Numbered from the stretch's first letter, positions 28,211 through 36,645 are shown. The stretch is DNA of 64,000 nucleotides from Nitrospinaceae bacterium (GCA_029261395.1 JAJDBJ010000005.1:176800-240799), one strand, 5' to 3'. Notes: generated by a model not told the origin, from the sequence alone. Made by a program: numbers and translations.

Positions 28211-28693
28211 TCAAGCTTTCGGCAATCCGGAACATTTTTGCTGGAACCGTTCTTTGGGTTGAGTGACGAAGGCATCGTAATCGCCCTCTATCACTGATAG
28301 CTTTGGGGATAACGTGAGCCTGCACTACACCAATATATATGTAAGCGTGGTGTCGGAGGACTCCACCTTTACAATTCCTTTCCAATTCACACGATGCTCC
28401 CCCACTTCCGATTCTTCCAGGACACCGCTGTCATTGACTGTAATTTTATGAGGTCCTATAAGACCAGGATGCGCCCTCTTCCCATAACAACGCTTAACCT
28501 GAATTTTAATCAACCCGTTTCACGCGGGCCCTTTGCTCAAAACAATAAAAACTAAAAACCCTACGATAATCGAACCCAACAGGTTCTGGGATTCCAAACT
28601 CCAATCTCTCTTCAAACCTAAAGACACAACCACCATCAAGCCCACAATTATGACGATCCATCTCCAGAATCTAAGGGATGTCCTAAAATGAAA
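28211..28693 (-). pseudogene. YcxB-family membrane protein pseudogene
   Basis: Minus-strand remains of a small membrane protein. First come two hydrophobic stretches (WIVIIVGLMVVVSLGLK and LLGSIIVGFLVFIVLS). An in-frame TGA follows at 28522-28520; the same frame then continues into HKITVNDSGVLEESEVGEHR and VNWKGIVKVESSD. The frame then shifts to AYIYIGVVQAHVIPKAISD and shifts again to DYDAFVTQPKERFQQKCSGL before a stop. The soluble half matches the YcxB-like pattern (GEH.I, V.W..I..., YIYI...HVIPK). One nonsense change and two frameshifts make it non-functional. It explains an otherwise empty stretch of nearly 600 bases. Confidence 0.55.
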
Positions 28694-28706
28694 TTTATTT
28701 CAACTC

Positions 28707-29027
28707 TTATTCAGCCCTGCTCTTGACGGGTTCCATGGGCTCGGGCTTCTGGCATTTGAAGGCGGCTCCGGCCGCGATGGCATCTCCCCCGGACATATCA
28801 AGCGCATCGAGTCGCACAAAATCACCACCCAATTCGTCGGTCTTGATACGCAACTCGTTTTTGACCTCGTTCATGTCGTCCCCTTCAGCTTGAACATCTC
28901 CCAGCATCTGACAGTCTGTGGGTGGATCACTTTTCATTAATTTGATATGGACCATCTTTGCCGGACTCGAACCACACCCGGATATCACTAGAGCTCCTGC
29001 GACCATCAACAACATCAAGCGTTTCAT
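28707..29027 (-). CDS. DUF4156-type lipoprotein
   Basis: A 106-residue protein with a signal peptide and lipobox VISGC (Cys18), so probably anchored in a membrane facing the periplasm. The mature part has the DUF4156-like pattern DCQMLGDVQAEGDD, then ELRIKTDELGGDFVRLDALD and AAFKC near the end. An AAGGAGG Shine-Dalgarno precedes the ATG. Homologues are short enterobacterial-type lipoproteins of unknown function. The neighbouring genes do not suggest a role. Confidence 0.75.
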   Translation of the reverse strand: MKRLMLLMVAGALVISGCGSSPAKMVHIKLMKSDPPTDCQMLGDVQAEGDDMNEVKNELRIKTDELGGDFVRLDALDMSGGDAIAAGAAFKCQKPEPMEPVKSRAE

Positions 29028-29289
29028 AAGTCCTCCTTGAAAATTGGAATAGTACCTTGTCTTTTAATGATAGAGGGGCGATAAGAACGCGTCAATTCGG
29101 AAAATCCGTAGATTTAACAGGAGGAACTCCAGCTGGCGCTTGGGAAGGGAATATCAGCTCAATTGGAGTCGTGAAAGAAACTTACGATACTCAGCGGGGA
29201 AACGTGTTTTTTAAAATAATCCTGCGAAAGTTCATTGTCAGGCTACTATCACCACTGTTTGGCGGGTTAATTTCTGTTATTTGTAAAAA

Positions 29290-29667
29290 TTAATGAAGGG
29301 AAAAATTCGATTGCTTGTGCCTCAGGATCAGCTTGATGATCGCTTTCAGTTCGGTGAGATCAGCGGACTGAACCACAAAAGCGTCACAACTACCAACGCG
29401 AATGTCATTCCTATACCTTGCGTAGGCAGAACAAATAACTATCGGAATAGTGCTCTCCTTCTCCTTGATCTTCCTTAAAAATTCCAATCCGTCCGCTCCC
29501 GGCATTTTAATATCCAAAGTGATGATATCTGGTTTGCTACGGTGGATTTTCTCTATGGCTTCCTCAGTCGTCTCAGCCACAGCCACCTCATAACCCTCAT
29601 CTTGGAACTCATCTTTATATAACAGACGGGTATTGAGCTCTTCATCAATAACGAGCAATGTGACCAT
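29290..29667 (-). CDS. Single-domain response regulator (receiver only)
   Basis: About 125 residues when started at ATG 29667, which has AAGGAGG seven bases upstream. It shows LLVIDEEL (acidic pair), phospho-acceptor Asp in IITLDIKMPGADG and a Ser in the ICSAY switch position. The usual conserved Lys after strand 5 is Gln here (AFVVQSADLTELK). There is no output domain, so it must act through protein contacts, for example as a phosphorelay intermediate. No kinase is adjacent. The Lys-to-Gln change could alter phosphorylation-induced switching. Confidence 0.88.
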   Translation of the reverse strand: MVTLLVIDEELNTRLLYKDEFQDEGYEVAVAETTEEAIEKIHRSKPDIITLDIKMPGADGLEFLRKIKEKESTIPIVICSAYARYRNDIRVGSCDAFVVQSADLTELKAIIKLILRHKQSNFSLH

Positions 29668-29953
29668 GCTCATCCCTCCTTCTTTGAAAAGATGAAAGCA
29701 ACTCTTCACGCTTGAACTCTATATTCGGTGGTTTGTTTCAATAGACCCGGCCAACGGGTGGAAGCTCCCTTTCCCTCAAAACTTCCCAAACTTTTCCTTT
29801 GGCTCTAATATATCTCTGAAAGGAAATACTGCCAGTTTTTCTTAAACATGCAAGTTAAGGAATAACTAAACGCCATAGGGATCTTATATATATAACCAAA
29901 ATTTCATCAAATACCTTTTACAATCCATGGGCAAACCTCCGTAGGAGAAAAAC

Positions 29954-30490
29954 ATGCGTTATTCAAACGATATAAGATCCATTTGTTTGATCGTTGGATT
30001 ATTGTTTCTAACCCAATTGGCCGCTTGTAAAGGAGAAAAAAAAGTTTCCGAACCGGCACCGAAAACCGAGGTCGTGGAAATGAAGACCATGGACCAGCCC
30101 GGGCTGTGCCCGCAAACTCGCGGCACGTCGCCTGCCCCGGAGCCATACACCGGGATGACCAATATCCTGCCTGCCAGCAAAGAGAACCTTGCCGCGGGAA
30201 AACAACTGTTTCACCAAGGTGTTCAACCGATTACCTGCGAAACCTGCCACGGATTCAAGGGCGACGGATTCGGAGTCATTTTTGCGCGGATGCAACCGTA
30301 TCCCCGAGACTTCACCTGTTATCAAACCATGAACGAGGTGTCCGACGGGCAAATGTTCTGGATCATCAAACACGGCTCACACGGCACTCGGATGAAGCTT
30401 TTCAAGGAACTGAAAGAAGATGAAATTTGGCAACTGGTGCACTATGTTCGCCAGTTCGCCGATTATAGAGAGAGCCATCGTGTCAGATGA
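29954..30490 (+). CDS. c-type cytochrome lipoprotein
   Basis: A 178-residue protein with lipobox LAAC (Cys25), a Pro-rich linker and one haem site CETCH at residues 95-99 (axial His99). A likely distal ligand is Met147 in GTRMKLFKELKEDEIWQLVHYV, the typical class I cytochrome ending. TAGGAG lies before the ATG. It would be a membrane-tethered periplasmic electron carrier. Its stop overlaps the start of the CcdA-like gene, and a thioredoxin-like gene follows. The three probably act in one redox path that delivers electrons or disulfide-reducing power outside the membrane. Confidence 0.9.
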   Translation: MRYSNDIRSICLIVGLLFLTQLAACKGEKKVSEPAPKTEVVEMKTMDQPGLCPQTRGTSPAPEPYTGMTNILPASKENLAAGKQLFHQGVQPITCETCHGFKGDGFGVIFARMQPYPRDFTCYQTMNEVSDGQMFWIIKHGSHGTRMKLFKELKEDEIWQLVHYVRQFADYRESHRVR

Positions 30491-31178
30491 TCTTACCTGG
30501 GCTCTGGTGCTTGGGGCGGCCTTAATTGATTCCATCAATCCCTGCGCCATCGGTGTCATCCTCTTTCTGTCCAGCGCCCTGCTCCGGGTTTCTTCAAGAA
30601 AAGCGCTTTTACGTCTGGGTGCCACTTACATTGCAACCGTCTATGTCGTTTACATGCTCTCCGGGCTGGGGTTGATCTGGTTCCAGCACGTTTTGATCAG
30701 CAAGGGATTTGCCGAAATAACGGGGATATTTGTGGGAGTATTTGTCATTATCCTTGGACTCATCGAGATCAAGGATTTCTTCTGGTACGGGAAAGGTATT
30801 TCTCTGGAAATTTCACCGCGCTATAAGGAGCAACTCACCCAAATGGCGCAACGATTTTCATTTTTCGGAATTGTTGTGATCGGTGGATTTGTCGCGGTCG
30901 TGGAGCTACCCTGCACGGGTGGACCGTATCTGGCGATAACGGCCATTCTTGCAAAATCATTTGACCAGCAGGCTTTTATTTACCTGTGCGTTTATAATCT
31001 CATTTTCATCCTTCCCCTGCTTGGGATTTTGCTTCTGATTTACTTCGGAGCTTCAACATTAAAAATGAAGGAATGGCGAGTTGGAAATCGAAAATGGATG
31101 AATCTGGCCAGCGGCCTTCTCATGATTGCATTAGGAACTTTATTGATTGCCTATTATCGGTTGGGCTGGTATCTATGA
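30480..31178 (+). CDS. CcdA/DsbD-like transmembrane electron carrier
   Basis: About 232 residues from GTG 30480, which overlaps the end of the cytochrome gene (GTGTCAGATGA); an ATG at 30420 inside that gene is less likely. Six or so hydrophobic helices are visible. Pro-Cys motifs NPCAIGVILF in helix 1 and ELPCTGGPYLAI in helix 4 form the redox cysteine pair of CcdA proteins. These carry electrons from cytoplasmic thioredoxin to periplasmic thioredoxin-like proteins or cytochrome c maturation. The downstream gene, starting in an ATGA overlap, encodes a plausible periplasmic partner. Confidence 0.88.
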   Translation: MSDDLTWALVLGAALIDSINPCAIGVILFLSSALLRVSSRKALLRLGATYIATVYVVYMLSGLGLIWFQHVLISKGFAEITGIFVGVFVIILGLIEIKDFFWYGKGISLEISPRYKEQLTQMAQRFSFFGIVVIGGFVAVVELPCTGGPYLAITAILAKSFDQQAFIYLCVYNLIFILPLLGILLLIYFGASTLKMKEWRVGNRKWMNLASGLLMIALGTLLIAYYRLGWYL

Positions 31179-31573
31179 ATCTTAAAATCTTAATTCCCTC
31201 TTCACTGATGTTCCTGACTTTACTTTTCATATCCAACCAGGCTTCTGGCGACACCTCCCGCAACCCCGAGGTTTCCCAGGAACGGTTGATGGAATTCGCC
31301 CAGTGCATTACGAAAAAGAATTGGACCATGTATTCGTCCTTTACCTGTTCAGCCTGCCGCGCTCAGCAGAAGTTGTTTGGCGGGGCAACCGACCATTTGA
31401 AAATTATTGAATGCAATCCCCATGCTCCCGACACACAGGTGGAACAGTGTTTGAAAAAGAACATCCGGTATACGCCAACGTGGGTGATGGAGAAAAATGG
31501 CACGGAGATCAAACGGTCGAAGGGTTATAAACAATTGAAGGCCCTGGCTTCCATGACGGGATGCAACTTGTAA
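31175..31573 (+). CDS. Periplasmic thioredoxin-like protein of the VKOR-associated type
   Basis: A 132-residue protein whose ATG overlaps the CcdA stop (ATGA). A signal peptide (hydrophobic 9-21, cleavage near ASG) leads to a thioredoxin-like domain with the active pair C58-S-A-C61 in SSFTCSACRAQQKLFGG. It continues with IIECNPH, EQCLKKNIRYTPTWVM and KGYKQLKALASMTGC. This arrangement (CxxC, then EC, C and PTW) matches the thioredoxin-like tail found fused to bacterial vitamin K epoxide reductases. It probably receives electrons from the CcdA-like protein and reduces disulfides, perhaps in apocytochrome. Confidence 0.8.
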   Translation: MNLKILIPSSLMFLTLLFISNQASGDTSRNPEVSQERLMEFAQCITKKNWTMYSSFTCSACRAQQKLFGGATDHLKIIECNPHAPDTQVEQCLKKNIRYTPTWVMEKNGTEIKRSKGYKQLKALASMTGCNL

Positions 31574-31619
31574 ATCATAGTGACTGAAGTACCGGCAGTT
31601 TAAAAAGGACAACCCACCT

Positions 31620-32228
31620 ATGCCCGAATTTATCTTCTCCTTAAGAAACCATTTCCTGAAATGGTATTTAGCCTTGGGACTGGCTTTAATTGTCGTTTCA
31701 CCAAATTCAACCACGGCGGAGGAAATGCCCTGCCGTTCCAAGCCCCCTTATGAAGCGCCAGCACATCAAACTCCCCCTGCGGAAACCCCGAAATCCAAAT
31801 TACGGCTTAAAGATAACTCGGATGGTACCCTCACCGATCTGGATTTGAGACTGATGTGGACTCAAAAGGACAGCTATGCCGACTTAGACAAATGTTTGAC
31901 TTATACCGAATCCCAGAAATATATCGAAAATCTAAAAACCGGCGGACATGCTGACTGGAGAATCCCCACTATAAAGGAATTATCCTCAATATACGACGAT
32001 ACCCAGGAAAACATTATGGCTTGGGACCATAATCCGGAATATCCTTTGGCCTTGGATCCAAAGTTTGCCGATGGGGCCGCCTATTGGTACTGGTCGAGCG
32101 ACATTGGAACAACGCCATTGACAAAACGTTGCGCAAAGACCCTCTACTTTGTGACTGGAATCATCGATATGCGCAGGTATGAACTGTGCGACAACGGGGG
32201 AGTCCGTGCGGTAAGAAAAATTCCCTAA
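31620..32228 (+). CDS. DUF1566 (Lcl C-terminal domain) secreted protein
   Basis: A 202-residue protein with an N-terminal hydrophobic segment (about 14-34) acting as a signal peptide or anchor and a Pro-rich linker. The DUF1566 domain has LRLKDNSDGTLTDLDLRLMW, GHADWRIPTIKELSSIYDD, AAYWYWSSDI and a closing GGVRAVRK. Such domains have a C-type-lectin-like fold and occur in surface or extracellular proteins; their ligand is generally unknown. It follows the thioredoxin-like gene by 46 bases, but the functional link is unclear. Confidence 0.82.
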   Translation: MPEFIFSLRNHFLKWYLALGLALIVVSPNSTTAEEMPCRSKPPYEAPAHQTPPAETPKSKLRLKDNSDGTLTDLDLRLMWTQKDSYADLDKCLTYTESQKYIENLKTGGHADWRIPTIKELSSIYDDTQENIMAWDHNPEYPLALDPKFADGAAYWYWSSDIGTTPLTKRCAKTLYFVTGIIDMRRYELCDNGGVRAVRKIP

Positions 32229-32314
32229 ACTCAGGATGACATAACCCTTGACGGCAAATACCCGGAGCATTTAGGCTCAGGCACCCTTTCAACTCAACCG
32301 GAGGACGACTCGCC

Positions 32315-32890
32315 ATGACCAAAACCAAAGCCATCGCGATTTTTGTGCTCGTCGTCGGTACTTCGCTCTACCTCAAAAGCGCCCTGTACCCGCCCGTCCC
32401 GCCCTGGGAGATGCATCACCAGGCGGGCCTGACCGCCTACCGGGACAAAAATTATTCCGAAGCGGAGAAACAATTCAAAGCCGCTTTGACGGAAGCGGAA
32501 AAACTTTCAACCGACGATTGGCGTTTGGCCCTGACCCTCGGCAATCTCGCGGAAGTTTATCGATTTCAGTCCAAGTACTCCCAGGCCACGCCTTATTTCC
32601 AGCGCTTATTGAAGATCAGTGAAAAAAACCTTGGCCCCGACCACCCGAACGTGGCGGCTCACCTCAATAATTTGGCGGGTAATTACCGGACTCAAGGCAT
32701 GCTGGCCGAGGCTGAACCGCTTTACAAGCGGGCGCTGGAAATTTGGGAAAGCAATCTGGGGCCGGCTAATGCGCTGACGCTTTTTGCTTTAAAAAATTAT
32801 GTGGACCTTCTTCACCAGATGGGGCGCGATGCCGAGACGGAAAGTTATCAATCCCGCCTGAAGGCTATTCAACCTCAATCAATTGATTGA
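32315..32890 (+). CDS. Membrane-anchored TPR protein
   Basis: A 191-residue protein with an uncleaved-looking N-terminal membrane segment (IAIFVLVVGTSLYLKSALY). About four TPR units of the kinesin light-chain type follow: HQAGLTAYRDKNYSEAEKQF, LALTLGNLAEVYRFQSKYSQ, NVAAHLNNLAGNYRTQGMLA and EAEPLYKRALEIWES. GGAGG precedes the ATG. It presumably acts as a periplasmic or membrane scaffold. The neighbours give no specific hint. Confidence 0.82.
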   Translation: MTKTKAIAIFVLVVGTSLYLKSALYPPVPPWEMHHQAGLTAYRDKNYSEAEKQFKAALTEAEKLSTDDWRLALTLGNLAEVYRFQSKYSQATPYFQRLLKISEKNLGPDHPNVAAHLNNLAGNYRTQGMLAEAEPLYKRALEIWESNLGPANALTLFALKNYVDLLHQMGRDAETESYQSRLKAIQPQSID

Positions 32891-32933
32891 CTTTCATGCG
32901 ACTGACCTTGCTGATGGGGCAATTGCAGAGTCA

Positions 32934-34367
32934 TCACCACATATCAGCCTTTTTCCTCCTTTCCAGTTTCCAGTACGCATTCAAATCCTTTTGAACGAAA
33001 GCCAGAACAATGCCCTCACACACAACCAAAATCAGTACCGCCAACCAATAATACGCCAGGTCCGGAAACCATAATTTACCCAAACCATTTAAAATAAAAA
33101 AACCAAGAACAACCCCCACCACACTGAACGTCCCTTTCAGCCTTCTTTTTAAAAACCGCTTAAGGATACGTAGCTGAAAAAACAGAAAAAGGGCCTGAAT
33201 TCCCGCAATGACCAAATCAAATGAAATTTTCACATACGGATAGGTCTGGGATAATCCCGATTCCCCAAGAACTACACCATAAAGAAAATAAGGAATAATC
33301 GCAGTACTAAACAGCACCAGAGTTTTTATTTCGGGATTGATATTGATCCGCTTGTAATCCCTGAAATTTCGGTAATTCTTGAGAAACCAGAAATAAAAAT
33401 AAAAACCGAACGTCAACCCATACAACAACAGAAAATATTTGACGGGTAAACCTCTGGGTGGACATTTAATCAGGCCGGCGTATTGAGAAACGATTCCCGA
33501 TGAAAAGATTTCCTTAACCGTTTTGGTTTTTCCGGTTTTATGAACGACCAGAGAATCTTCAGGTTTTAACTTTCCGTCGGCCAGCTGTTCGCGAATCTCC
33601 CGCAACACAAGAACGCGTTTCTTTCTTCCCTTTCTTAAAAGAGTGTATTCCTGGGTCGAAAACTCGATAACCGCCGAATGTTTTGCCAATTCCTTCTTGG
33701 CCCTCAGACCCAGATACAATCCCAGAAATACGATGGCAAAAATAAACAGGAAGGACCACTCGCCGTTGGAAAAAGCCGCCGTATCATAAATACCGTGCAG
33801 GACGATTACCAGCCCCAGGCCTTTCATCAAATCCTTTTCGGATGCCAGGCTAAACTTGGCCTGGCCCATGAAATACCCCAAGATCATCCCTTCAAAAACA
33901 TGACTGGGCACCGCAGTAAACATCCGAACGATCCCTACCTCCGGCCCCAGGGGGAGAACATAAAACAGGTTTTCCACGGTTGCAAAACCGCATCCCACCA
34001 TGCCCCCGTAAACGATGCCGTCAAAAGGTTCGCTGAATTCCCGGTTGTCACAGATGAAAGCTTTGAGGAATAAAAATTTGCATAGTTCCTCCGCTAAAGC
34101 CACGCCGAAAAAAGCATAAACCGGTATGTGCCACCAGGGAGAATAATCTCTGGAACTCGTAATTCCTTCCCAACCCAGAACTTCTAAAAAAGTATCTTCA
34201 AAATAATAGCTGGGAAAACAGGCTAATCCCCCGAGTAAAAAGCTTTTGATCACCAGCGCTTTGGGTTCAGGCTCCCACTTGTCGGAATAATAGATATAGA
34301 CTGCCAGCGCAATGCCCGGCCCCAGCGCCAGATACAACAGCCTGATAGTTTCCATTCCTCCGCTCAT
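32934..34367 (-). CDS. PrsW-type intramembrane protease family protein
   Basis: A 477-residue polytopic membrane protein. Its N-terminal half carries the PrsW/PrcB-type signature: AEELCKFLFLKA (Glu-Glu pair), EPFDGIVYGGMVGCGFATVEN and SHVFEGMILGYFMG, the Glu and His residues expected of this metal-independent intramembrane protease/CPBP-like group. After about residue 250 a soluble linker and four further hydrophobic helices follow, an extension beyond the usual 200-300 residue family core. Classic PrsW cleaves anti-sigma factors. The ECF/anti-sigma pair in this window is 15 kb away and its anti-sigma is soluble, so no link is implied. Confidence 0.82.
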   Translation of the reverse strand: MSGGMETIRLLYLALGPGIALAVYIYYSDKWEPEPKALVIKSFLLGGLACFPSYYFEDTFLEVLGWEGITSSRDYSPWWHIPVYAFFGVALAEELCKFLFLKAFICDNREFSEPFDGIVYGGMVGCGFATVENLFYVLPLGPEVGIVRMFTAVPSHVFEGMILGYFMGQAKFSLASEKDLMKGLGLVIVLHGIYDTAAFSNGEWSFLFIFAIVFLGLYLGLRAKKELAKHSAVIEFSTQEYTLLRKGRKKRVLVLREIREQLADGKLKPEDSLVVHKTGKTKTVKEIFSSGIVSQYAGLIKCPPRGLPVKYFLLLYGLTFGFYFYFWFLKNYRNFRDYKRININPEIKTLVLFSTAIIPYFLYGVVLGESGLSQTYPYVKISFDLVIAGIQALFLFFQLRILKRFLKRRLKGTFSVVGVVLGFFILNGLGKLWFPDLAYYWLAVLILVVCEGIVLAFVQKDLNAYWKLERRKKADMW

Positions 34368-34482
34368 TGAGACTCCTTATTCCCAACGGATTTTCAGCCA
34401 ACTAGGGCCTGCCCGGACCCGTTGTACCATTTTTTCAGAAAGAAGGTAACGGGAAGGATTCAACCCGCATAAAAGGCGTGAA

Positions 34483-34503
34483 AACCCGGTCCCGGACCGG
34501 GTT
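34483..34503 (-). terminator. Terminator-like inverted repeat after the dienelactone hydrolase gene
   Basis: AACCCGGTCC (34483-34492) pairs perfectly with GGACCGGGTT (34494-34503). On the minus strand it ends in four T (34484-34481). It lies about 70 bases after the stop of the hydrolase gene. Confidence 0.5.
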
Positions 34504-34573
34504 CAGCATTGGGAAAGCTCAAGGTTCCAGCGGTGCGTTTCATCCCGGGAGCATCGCAGGTCGTTTCAGATCT

Positions 34574-35365
34574 TTATTTAGAGAAGACCCGTTTGAACAG
34601 ATCCTGCATGGCGGCCCAGGCTTTTTGGTCGGCTTCTTTATTGTATTCCAGCGCGGGGATGTTGAATTTTTTACTGAACTCGTCGGCCTGAACGTTGGTG
34701 TAGCTGTGCTTGGCCCCTTCCAAACTGACGTATTTGAAATCCGCCGTTGCGTCCGCCATTTCCTCTTTAAAGGTGGCTACCGTTTTGGGGTCCAAAAAAC
34801 CATCGTCCGCTCCGTTAATGACCAGCACTGCGGCCTTCACTTGCCCCGGTTTCACTGGTGGAGCGAGAGGCAATGCACTATGAAAAGCCACCACTGCAGA
34901 CAGGTCGGCCCCGCCGCGCGCCATGCGCAAAGAAACCGCGCCGCCGAAACAAAATCCGATGGACGCAATGCGTTCCGGATCGACCGTCGCGTGATTCTGC
35001 AATACTTTTTTCGCCGCGTTGAATTTCGCTTTGCTTCCCTTCCAGTCCTTGAACGCCGCATTCATGAACTCACCGGCCTTCTTCGGATGCTCGGCAAACT
35101 TGCCGTCGCCGTACATATCCACCGCCAGCGCCGTATAACCGAGTTTCGCCAGCATGCGGGCACGATCGCGTGCGTGTTCGTTATGTCCCCACCATTCGTG
35201 GACCACCAGCACACCGGGGCGTTTGCCCTTGATGGAATCGTCATAAGCCAGATAACCTTTCAACTTGGCGCCACCGGAGGAGTATTCGATTTCTTGGGTT
35301 TGAATCCCCGCCTGCGCTGAAACGGCAAAACTGAATATAAAGAAAAGGGAAAACAGAGTTCTCAT
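34574..35365 (-). CDS. Secreted dienelactone hydrolase family protein
   Basis: About 263 residues from ATG 35365, chosen because AAGGAG lies six bases upstream and a signal peptide (LFSLFFIFSFAVSAQA) follows at once; the frame stays open 36 codons further up. An alpha/beta-hydrolase fold is indicated by VLVVHEWWGHNEHARDRARM, nucleophile Cys in SIGFCFGGAVSLRMARGG, Asp in LVINGADDGFLDP and His in GAKHSYTN. The Cys nucleophile is typical of DLH enzymes, which hydrolyse dienelactones and other esters. The signal peptide puts it in the periplasm. Its substrate is unknown. Confidence 0.88.
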   Translation of the reverse strand: MRTLFSLFFIFSFAVSAQAGIQTQEIEYSSGGAKLKGYLAYDDSIKGKRPGVLVVHEWWGHNEHARDRARMLAKLGYTALAVDMYGDGKFAEHPKKAGEFMNAAFKDWKGSKAKFNAAKKVLQNHATVDPERIASIGFCFGGAVSLRMARGGADLSAVVAFHSALPLAPPVKPGQVKAAVLVINGADDGFLDPKTVATFKEEMADATADFKYVSLEGAKHSYTNVQADEFSKKFNIPALEYNKEADQKAWAAMQDLFKRVFSK

Positions 35366-35485
35366 TGCGAAGCTCCTTAAGTAAGCAAATTTTGATCTAT
35401 TTAAAATAGTCCCTATCTCCGCTCGGATCAAGGGAACCGAATTGAGTAAGTCAGAGAAGAACAAACCACTCATAAAAATGTAGAG

Positions 35486-35884
35486 TCAAACAATATCAAC
35501 TCCCGCAGGGCGTTCAATCAGTTCGATCTCATAGCCATCAGGGGCGTCAATGAATAGAAACCGGCCTCCCGAGGTGCCGGTGGTGGGGCCATCGGTGATG
35601 GGGATGTTTTTCGATTTTAAATCTTTAATCGCCTCATCCATATCGTCAACTTCAAACGCTAAATGAATAAGATCCTCCTCGACGTTTATGGGGCCGCTCG
35701 ATGGAAAACTACACAGCTCTATTAATTCGTCACTATTGGGAACCGACAAAAAAGCCAATTGTGATCCGCGAGGGGACGTTTTCCGCTCGACGATTTCAAA
35801 TCCAAACAGGCCTTGATAGAAGGCAAGGGTTTGTTCCATATCGCTTACCCGCATACGCGTATGTAGAAGTTTATTTATTTTCAT
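35486..35884 (-). CDS. VOC (glyoxalase-like) family protein
   Basis: A 132-residue vicinal-oxygen-chelate protein of lactoylglutathione-lyase type. It has the two beta-alpha-beta modules, starting LLHTRMRVSDMEQTLAFYQG with the metal His, LIHLAFEVDDMDEAIKDLKS and FLFIDAPDGYEIELIERP with the C-terminal Glu ligand. It lies four bases after the stop of the TetR regulator on the same strand, so it is surely co-transcribed with it. It may detoxify an electrophile or methylglyoxal-like compound sensed by that regulator. Confidence 0.85.
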   Translation of the reverse strand: MKINKLLHTRMRVSDMEQTLAFYQGLFGFEIVERKTSPRGSQLAFLSVPNSDELIELCSFPSSGPINVEEDLIHLAFEVDDMDEAIKDLKSKNIPITDGPTTGTSGGRFLFIDAPDGYEIELIERPAGVDIV

Positions 35885-35888
35885 TGAG

Positions 35889-36494
35889 TTATTTTTGTCC
35901 CTTTATCGCGTTAGACCCTTTATCGTTTAGTGCCACTGCGGCACGAATGGCACCCGCAATATCCTCGCCAAGCTTCTCATCTTTGATCGCTCGTGCAAGC
36001 GTAACGCCACCGACAAGCATGGACAAATAGACCCACGCACTGTCAAGGTCCGGTTCGCCATCTACGAGAGGCAAGCCTGAAGCAACGGCGTTGGCAACTT
36101 TCACCAATTCGGACTGGAAAACCGAACGAGCCAATTCATCGGAGCGACCCACCTCGGGCGCAAGACTCTGAAGAGCGCAACTATCGGCAAGATCGCAGGT
36201 TCGCTTTTCTCCCAGATACAAATTGGCGAATTCATCCAGCCAGAGGTTATCGTGCTCCTTTTGATACTGTTCCACAGCGCCTCTGAGCTGTTTCAAGCCA
36301 GACGCAATAGATTCCCGAAAAGCAGTCGCCTTGGAATCAAAGTGTCCGTAGAACGCACCCGAAGTCACTCCAGCTTCCTTCGCCAAGCCATCGACACCCG
36401 CTCCACTGTATCCGTCTTTTCTAAACTTACGTCCCGCCGCTTCCAGGATACGTTCACGGGTTTGATTTTTTTGTCCCTGCTTGTATCTCACCAT
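35889..36494 (-). CDS. TetR/AcrR-family transcriptional repressor
   Basis: A 201-residue protein with an N-terminal TetR helix-turn-helix (QTRERILEAAGRKFRKDGYS and GVDGLAKEAGVTSGAFYGHF) and a helical ligand-binding domain of the kind seen in AcrR-like repressors. It is transcribed away from the tautomerase gene, and two palindromes in the shared spacer are likely its operators. It would repress itself, the VOC gene and the tautomerase until an inducer binds. The inducer is unknown. Confidence 0.9.
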   Translation of the reverse strand: MVRYKQGQKNQTRERILEAAGRKFRKDGYSGAGVDGLAKEAGVTSGAFYGHFDSKATAFRESIASGLKQLRGAVEQYQKEHDNLWLDEFANLYLGEKRTCDLADSCALQSLAPEVGRSDELARSVFQSELVKVANAVASGLPLVDGEPDLDSAWVYLSMLVGGVTLARAIKDEKLGEDIAGAIRAAVALNDKGSNAIKGQK

Positions 36495-36547
36495 AATTCC
36501 ACTCTTACGTTCAATTTTTCCAAGTATAGCATAATTTATTTGAAAAT

Positions 36548-36561
36548 ATAACGATCGTTAT
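36548..36561. promoter_or_regulatory. TetR operator copy 1
   Basis: ATAACGATCGTTAT is a perfect 14-base palindrome in the spacer between the TetR gene and the divergent tautomerase gene. It resembles TetR/AcrR-type operators with TAACG half-sites. Confidence 0.7.
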
Positions 36562-36570
36562 GTATATTAA

Positions 36571-36584
36571 ATAACGGTCGTTAT
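36571..36584. promoter_or_regulatory. TetR operator copy 2
   Basis: ATAACGGTCGTTAT is a second palindrome with the same half-sites and one central asymmetry. Its centre lies 23 bases from that of copy 1, about two helical turns. Confidence 0.7.
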
Positions 36585-36645
36585 ATTAAAGCCCGCATCA
36601 GGGCCCACATCTATCTTAATTCTTATAAACAAAGGAGATATACCC

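Noticed and set aside
29057..29293. 78-codon plus-strand frame
   Set aside because: No ribosome-binding site and no protein-like pattern; it probably occurs by chance in the spacer.
29840..29953. Possible riboswitch before the cytochrome operon
   Set aside because: The leader has AT-rich stretches but matches no riboswitch core that I could recognise.
31073..31174. Upstream extension of the thioredoxin-like frame
   Set aside because: It lies inside the CcdA-like gene; the ATG at 31175 with its signal peptide is better.
34478..35320. 280-codon plus-strand frame opposite the dienelactone hydrolase
   Set aside because: Antisense shadow of a gene with full catalytic motifs.
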